From an uncultured Clostridium sp. (GTDB taxonomy: Bacteria > Bacillota_I > Bacilli_A > RF39 > UBA660): 8,804 nucleotides of DNA. The stretch covers positions 1-8,804 of the forward strand of contig CALZLL010000028.1 of assembly GCA_945788325.1 (NCBI GenBank). The letters are read 5' to 3'. The number at the start of each line of letters is the position of its first letter. Position 1 is the stretch's first letter. Positions 5,489-8,804 of the stretch are shown one piece after another. The position numbers and the translations under genes are program-made. The notes beneath the pieces are model-generated. The model was not told the DNA's origin. It saw only the letters and a list, made by a program, of their open reading frames with translations, and searched no databases.

Positions 5489-7552
5489 ATGAAAAAGAAG
5501 AAAAATAAAAAGTGGTTAGCAACTGGGCTTATATGTATATTACTTGTAATATTAATTATTTTAATTAATTCTAGTAATGGAAATGAAAACAATACTAAAT
5601 TAAACCTAACTGAGAAAAAATGGATTGAAAATAACAAAAAAGAAGTTATAAACGTATCGATAGCTAATAATATACCTGTTTTTAGTAGTGATGGTGAAGG
5701 AATTTTCTTTGATTTTACTACAAAGTTTGAAGATGAAACTGGTTTATCATTAAATTTAATATCATATGATGCTTCATCTGATTTACAAGAAAATGATTTA
5801 TATTTTGAAGTTGTAAAACACGATAAAGTATCTAACTTAAAAGATGATGAGATGATTTTTTATAAAGACTATTATGTATTAGTTGGAAAAGATCAAGAAA
5901 AAATAACAGCACCTAACGAAATAAGAAATAAAAAAATTGGTGTTTTAACAGATGATTTAGCAGATGTAAGTTATTATATTTCATCAGATAACGGAATTTC
6001 ATACTCACCATATGAAAACATAGCTGCTTTAGAAGCTGCTATTAAAAATGGTGAAGTAGATTATATTGCGGTGCCAAAAACAAGATGTTTATCATTTATC
6101 TTGGAAAATAATTACCATGTGGTTTATAACATAACTGAGTTAAAAGAAGCATATGTGTTAAAAACTTCAAAGGAAGCTGATAAACATTTATTGAGCATAG
6201 TAAATAAAAATTATTTAAAATACAAAGTTAATGATTTAGAAAAGAAATATAATGAGTCTTTAATAAATTTATTAACAGAAAAAAATAATATTTCAGAAAA
6301 ATCTAAAGCAGATTTTCTAAGTAAAAAGTATGTTTTTGGATATTTAGAAAATGAACCATATACTAATACCATTAATAATAAGTTAATAGGATTAGATAGT
6401 ACTTATATTAATTCATTTAGTGATATTTCGGGAGCTAGTTTTACTTTAAAAAAATATCGTTCTGTTAAGGATTTGACGGCTGCTTTAAATAGTGGTAAGG
6501 TTGATGTTGCACCTAACTATTATAATTATTCTGGTTTAAGTGGTAATTATACCAAAACAATATCTCCATATGATGAGCAATACGTTGTTTTAATTAATAA
6601 AGAAAAAACTGATGTGGTCGTAAATTCGGTTAAATCATTGAAAAACAAGAAAGTAATTACTACTAATTCAAACCTTGCAAAATTTTTAGAAAAAGAAGGT
6701 AAGGCTAAGGTTACTTCTTATGATAAAGTAAGTAAGTTAATTAATAAAATTGGTAAGGATAGTATTGTAGTACTTGATCAAAGTATTTATGAAATGTATA
6801 AAGATAGTAAATTATCTAATTATAGGGTTATTTATAATGACAAAGAAAACTTAGAATATGGATATATAATTAGGGATACAAATGAAAATGAAATATTTAA
6901 ATCATTATTTACTACTTACATGGAAACAATTAATTATAAGCAAATATATAATGTAGCTTGGAATAAATATAGCGTTGATTCAAAAGAAATAAGCTATGGT
7001 TTCATATATGTTATAGTAGCGGTAGTTATAGTATTTATAATATGGCTTTTTGCTAAGAAAAAAATAAATATTAAAAAGAAAAATAAAAGAGAAGAAACAA
7101 TAAGATATATTGATCCTTTAACTTCTTTAAAGAATCGTAATTATTTAAATAAAAACTTTAAAAGTTGGGGTAATAATGCTATATATCCACAAGCCATTAT
7201 CGTTATTAACTTAAATAATCTACGTCACGTTAATGATGTTTATGGTCATGAAGAAGGGGACAAATTAATTAAGTTAGCAGCTAACGTTCTTATAAGAAAC
7301 CAACTTGAACAAAGTGATATTATAAGAACTGATGGTAATGAATACCTAATATACATGGTCGGTTATGAAAAAAGTAAAGTTGTTTCGTACATGAGAAAAT
7401 TATATAAGGAATTAAAAGAATTACCATATGGTTATGGGGCTACTTTAGGTTATAGTATGATAGAAGATGATATTAAAACAATTGACGATGCCATAAATGA
7501 AGCAGTTCTTGAAATAAGAGCTAATAGAGAATTAAATGGTAAAAATAAATAG
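5489..7552 (+). CDS. Membrane sensor: two solute-binding-like domains plus degenerate GGDEF
   Basis: 687 residues. A basic start and membrane helix (9-27) are followed by an outer region (28-500) and a second helix (about 503-522), then a cytoplasmic GGDEF domain (about 538-685). The outer region reads as two successive SBP_bac_3-like (PBPb) domains: about 38-260, opening LNLTEKKWIENNKKEVINVS as in BvgS-type sensors, and about 278-495, with SVKDLTAALNSGKVDVAPN (325-343). The GGDEF domain keeps IDPLTSLKNRNYLN (541-554) and N582-D-V-Y-G-H-E-E-G-D591, so the residues equivalent to PleD N335 and D344 (guanine contact) remain. The metal ligands do not: PleD D327 corresponds to N574 and E370 to N617 within D615-G-N-E-Y619; spacing between these positions is the same as in PleD. 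No RxxD inhibitory site is visible (EQSD, 607-610). I infer it lacks cyclase activity and acts as a nucleotide- or protein-binding output. No EAL or HD-GYP domain follows. Ribosome site GAGGTG at 5477-5482; stop TAG. Confidence 0.85.
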   Translation: MKKKKNKKWLATGLICILLVILIILINSSNGNENNTKLNLTEKKWIENNKKEVINVSIANNIPVFSSDGEGIFFDFTTKFEDETGLSLNLISYDASSDLQENDLYFEVVKHDKVSNLKDDEMIFYKDYYVLVGKDQEKITAPNEIRNKKIGVLTDDLADVSYYISSDNGISYSPYENIAALEAAIKNGEVDYIAVPKTRCLSFILENNYHVVYNITELKEAYVLKTSKEADKHLLSIVNKNYLKYKVNDLEKKYNESLINLLTEKNNISEKSKADFLSKKYVFGYLENEPYTNTINNKLIGLDSTYINSFSDISGASFTLKKYRSVKDLTAALNSGKVDVAPNYYNYSGLSGNYTKTISPYDEQYVVLINKEKTDVVVNSVKSLKNKKVITTNSNLAKFLEKEGKAKVTSYDKVSKLINKIGKDSIVVLDQSIYEMYKDSKLSNYRVIYNDKENLEYGYIIRDTNENEIFKSLFTTYMETINYKQIYNVAWNKYSVDSKEISYGFIYVIVAVVIVFIIWLFAKKKINIKKKNKREETIRYIDPLTSLKNRNYLNKNFKSWGNNAIYPQAIIVINLNNLRHVNDVYGHEEGDKLIKLAANVLIRNQLEQSDIIRTDGNEYLIYMVGYEKSKVVSYMRKLYKELKELPYGYGATLGYSMIEDDIKTIDDAINEAVLEIRANRELNGKNK

Positions 7553-7560
7553 GTGTTAAA

Positions 7561-8397
7561 ATGAGAAAACAAAAAGAGAAAATAAGGGGATCAATAAAAG
7601 AAAACATTAAATTGATGAGTACACCATTAATGTCAATATTACCGGGACAAATTTCATTCTTTGTAATATTATCAGCAATCCCCTTAATTAGTTTACTTGT
7701 TATGTTCGCATCAAAGTTATCACTTAATTTTGATGCGGTAACTGGGTTTATTAATCATTATTTACCAAGTGGTGTTGCTAGTTTAATACTCTCAGTATTT
7801 GAGCAACAAAAAGTTGGAACCATTGATATATTATTCATAATAACTGCTTTTTATATAGCAGCTAAAGCAACCCATTCCATAATAATTGCTTCAACACAAA
7901 TATATAATGGTAAGCAAAAAGATTTTTTTAGAACTAGAATTAAAGCAATAATAATGTTAGCTATTCTTATATTCCTTGTTTTATCTAGTATTGGTATATT
8001 AACTTTAGGAACTAGAATTATAGCATATACATCAGAAGTTGGAGGAACAATATCCCCATATGTTACTATGATATATAACATTATAAAGTGGCCGTTTGTA
8101 TTATTTATGATATTTATTGGAATAAAAATTATATATACAATAGCACCTAACGTTCAAATACCAAGTAGTAGTGTAAATAAAGGTGCATTATTTACTACAA
8201 TAGTATGGGGTATAACTACTTTTGTATATACTTTTTATGTTACTAATCTGGCTAACTATAATAAATTTTATGGTAACTTATCAAATTTAATTATTTTAAT
8301 GATTTGGATATATTGGATGAGTTATATATTTGTTCTTGGTATGACAATGAATGAATATAAACTTAATAATAAAGATTATGAGATAGAAGAAAAGTAA
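7561..8397 (+). CDS. YihY/virulence factor BrkB family membrane protein
   Basis: 278 residues, the normal length for the YihY/BrkB (UPF0761) family, with about six membrane helices (27-51, 88-110, 125-153, 165-192, 203-230, 239-263). Family hallmarks: ILPGQISFFVILSAIPLISL (26-45), matching the usual 'AaalsfyxllslxPll' opening; IAPNVQIPSSSVNKGALFTT (194-213), matching 'P-xxxxxxxxxxG'; and NKFYGNLSNLIILMIWIYW (234-252) followed by a conserved Gly260 and Asn264. It was once labelled ribonuclease BN by mistake; the family's biochemical role is not established. The ribosome site TAGGTG (7550-7555) overlaps the stop codon of the sensor gene, and the gap is 8 bases, so it is co-transcribed with it and probably coupled. 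Confidence 0.9.
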   Translation: MRKQKEKIRGSIKENIKLMSTPLMSILPGQISFFVILSAIPLISLLVMFASKLSLNFDAVTGFINHYLPSGVASLILSVFEQQKVGTIDILFIITAFYIAAKATHSIIIASTQIYNGKQKDFFRTRIKAIIMLAILIFLVLSSIGILTLGTRIIAYTSEVGGTISPYVTMIYNIIKWPFVLFMIFIGIKIIYTIAPNVQIPSSSVNKGALFTTIVWGITTFVYTFYVTNLANYNKFYGNLSNLIILMIWIYWMSYIFVLGMTMNEYKLNNKDYEIEEK

Positions 8398-8410
8398 AAG
8401 GAAGATAATT

Positions 8411-8804
8411 ATGAAAAAGAAATTAATTTTATTGTTTATACTTATGGCAGTTATTTTTGTTCCGGTTAGTGTTAAGGCGGAAAACAAAATATATTTTGAA
8501 ACTGATGAAGTTAATATAGAATTAAATTCAACTAAAAAGATTAATATATTAGTAGATTCTGATGAAGACTTTACTAAGGTCAATTTTAATCTTATTACAA
8601 CTTCTTATAATGTTGGTTTTTACTCAGTTGAATTTAACGAAGCATTTGTTAGAAACGCATCATCAGCTACTGGTAGTAATTATGAGTTAGAATCAAAGAC
8701 TCCACAAAAATCTGGAACTATAATTGGTAGTGTTACCTTAATAGCAAAAGATTCAGCTTACCTTAATGAACAAGGTTATATAAGATTAACTAAAGCTTCA
8801 ATTA
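8411..8804 (+). CDS. Secreted protein, N-terminal part (runs off the window)
   Basis: 131 codons are open from the ATG at 8411 to the right edge with no stop. MKKKLILLFILMAVIFVPVS is a classic signal sequence: KKK, a hydrophobic core (5-17), and VKA at 21-23 as a likely signal peptidase I site before E24. There is no lipobox cysteine. The mature part is rich in Ser, Thr, Asn and alternating hydrophobics and looks like a beta-sandwich; the stretch QKSGTIIGSVTLIAK recalls the core strand of cohesin-like domains, but this is only a suggestion. The ribosome site AAAAGGAAG (8396-8404) overlaps the stop of the YihY gene, with a gap of 13 bases, so it belongs to the same transcription unit. It may be a surface or matrix protein under the same control as the sensor. 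Confidence 0.82.
   Translation, partial: MKKKLILLFILMAVIFVPVSVKAENKIYFETDEVNIELNSTKKINILVDSDEDFTKVNFNLITTSYNVGFYSVEFNEAFVRNASSATGSNYELESKTPQKSGTIIGSVTLIAKDSAYLNEQGYIRLTKASI

Noticed and set aside
5489..7552. Sensor protein as the binding component of an ABC importer
   Set aside because: The solute-binding-like domains are flanked by two membrane helices and joined to a cytoplasmic GGDEF domain, and no importer genes are adjacent.
8296..8583. Minus-strand frame spanning the YihY end and the secreted protein start
   Set aside because: Its Phe/Ile-rich translation is the antisense of Lys/Asn-rich coding sequence, while the + strand here has a stop, a ribosome site and a clear signal peptide.
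1..8804. Genetic code 4 (TGA as Trp), tRNA or rRNA genes, CRISPR arrays, insertion sequences
   Set aside because: All long genes are intact with TGG for Trp; no cloverleaf, spaced direct repeats, transposase motifs or terminal inverted repeats were found by reading.

Overview
The window is very AT-rich (runs of A and T even inside genes, A/T-ending codons almost throughout). Every complete gene and the one partial gene lie on the + strand, tightly packed, with Shine-Dalgarno sites of the AAGGAGGTGAT type. This suggests a low-GC Bacillota, perhaps one of the small-genome gut lineages related to Bacilli or Mollicutes; that placement is inference from composition and gene content only. Tryptophan is written as TGG and all long frames stay open under the standard bacterial code, so it is not a code-4 Mycoplasma. 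No complete gene here ends in TGA.

Region 1 (48-4871) is a compact set of six genes that ends at a clear intrinsic terminator (4911-4943). It starts with an unusual two-domain protein: a GNAT acetyltransferase joined to an HExxH metallopeptidase-like domain. Next come a small two-helix membrane protein, a second GNAT acetyltransferase of the RimJ/RimL type, and a three-gene ABC-2 type exporter (one ATPase, two six-helix permeases) joined by stop/start overlaps. The ATPase/permease/permease order and motifs match the uncharacterised COG4586/COG4587/COG3694 exporter family; its substrate cannot be read from sequence.

Region 2 (4975-8804, running off the right edge) begins with a good sigma-A-like promoter just after the terminator. 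It encodes a single-helix anchored protein of unknown function, a large BvgS-like sensor with two solute-binding-type domains outside the membrane and a GGDEF domain inside, a YihY/BrkB-family membrane protein, and the start of a secreted protein with a signal peptide. Gaps are only 8-13 bases, so these look co-transcribed.

The strongest point for a second look is the GGDEF domain. Its signature reads DGNEY, and both acidic residues that normally hold the catalytic metal are asparagine, while the guanine-contacting Asn and Asp remain at the same spacing. It is probably not an active diguanylate cyclase but a nucleotide-sensing or protein-binding output domain driven by two extracellular ligand sensors. 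The second point is the GNAT-peptidase fusion at the head of an exporter operon. No RNA genes, insertion sequences, CRISPR arrays or phage genes were seen.
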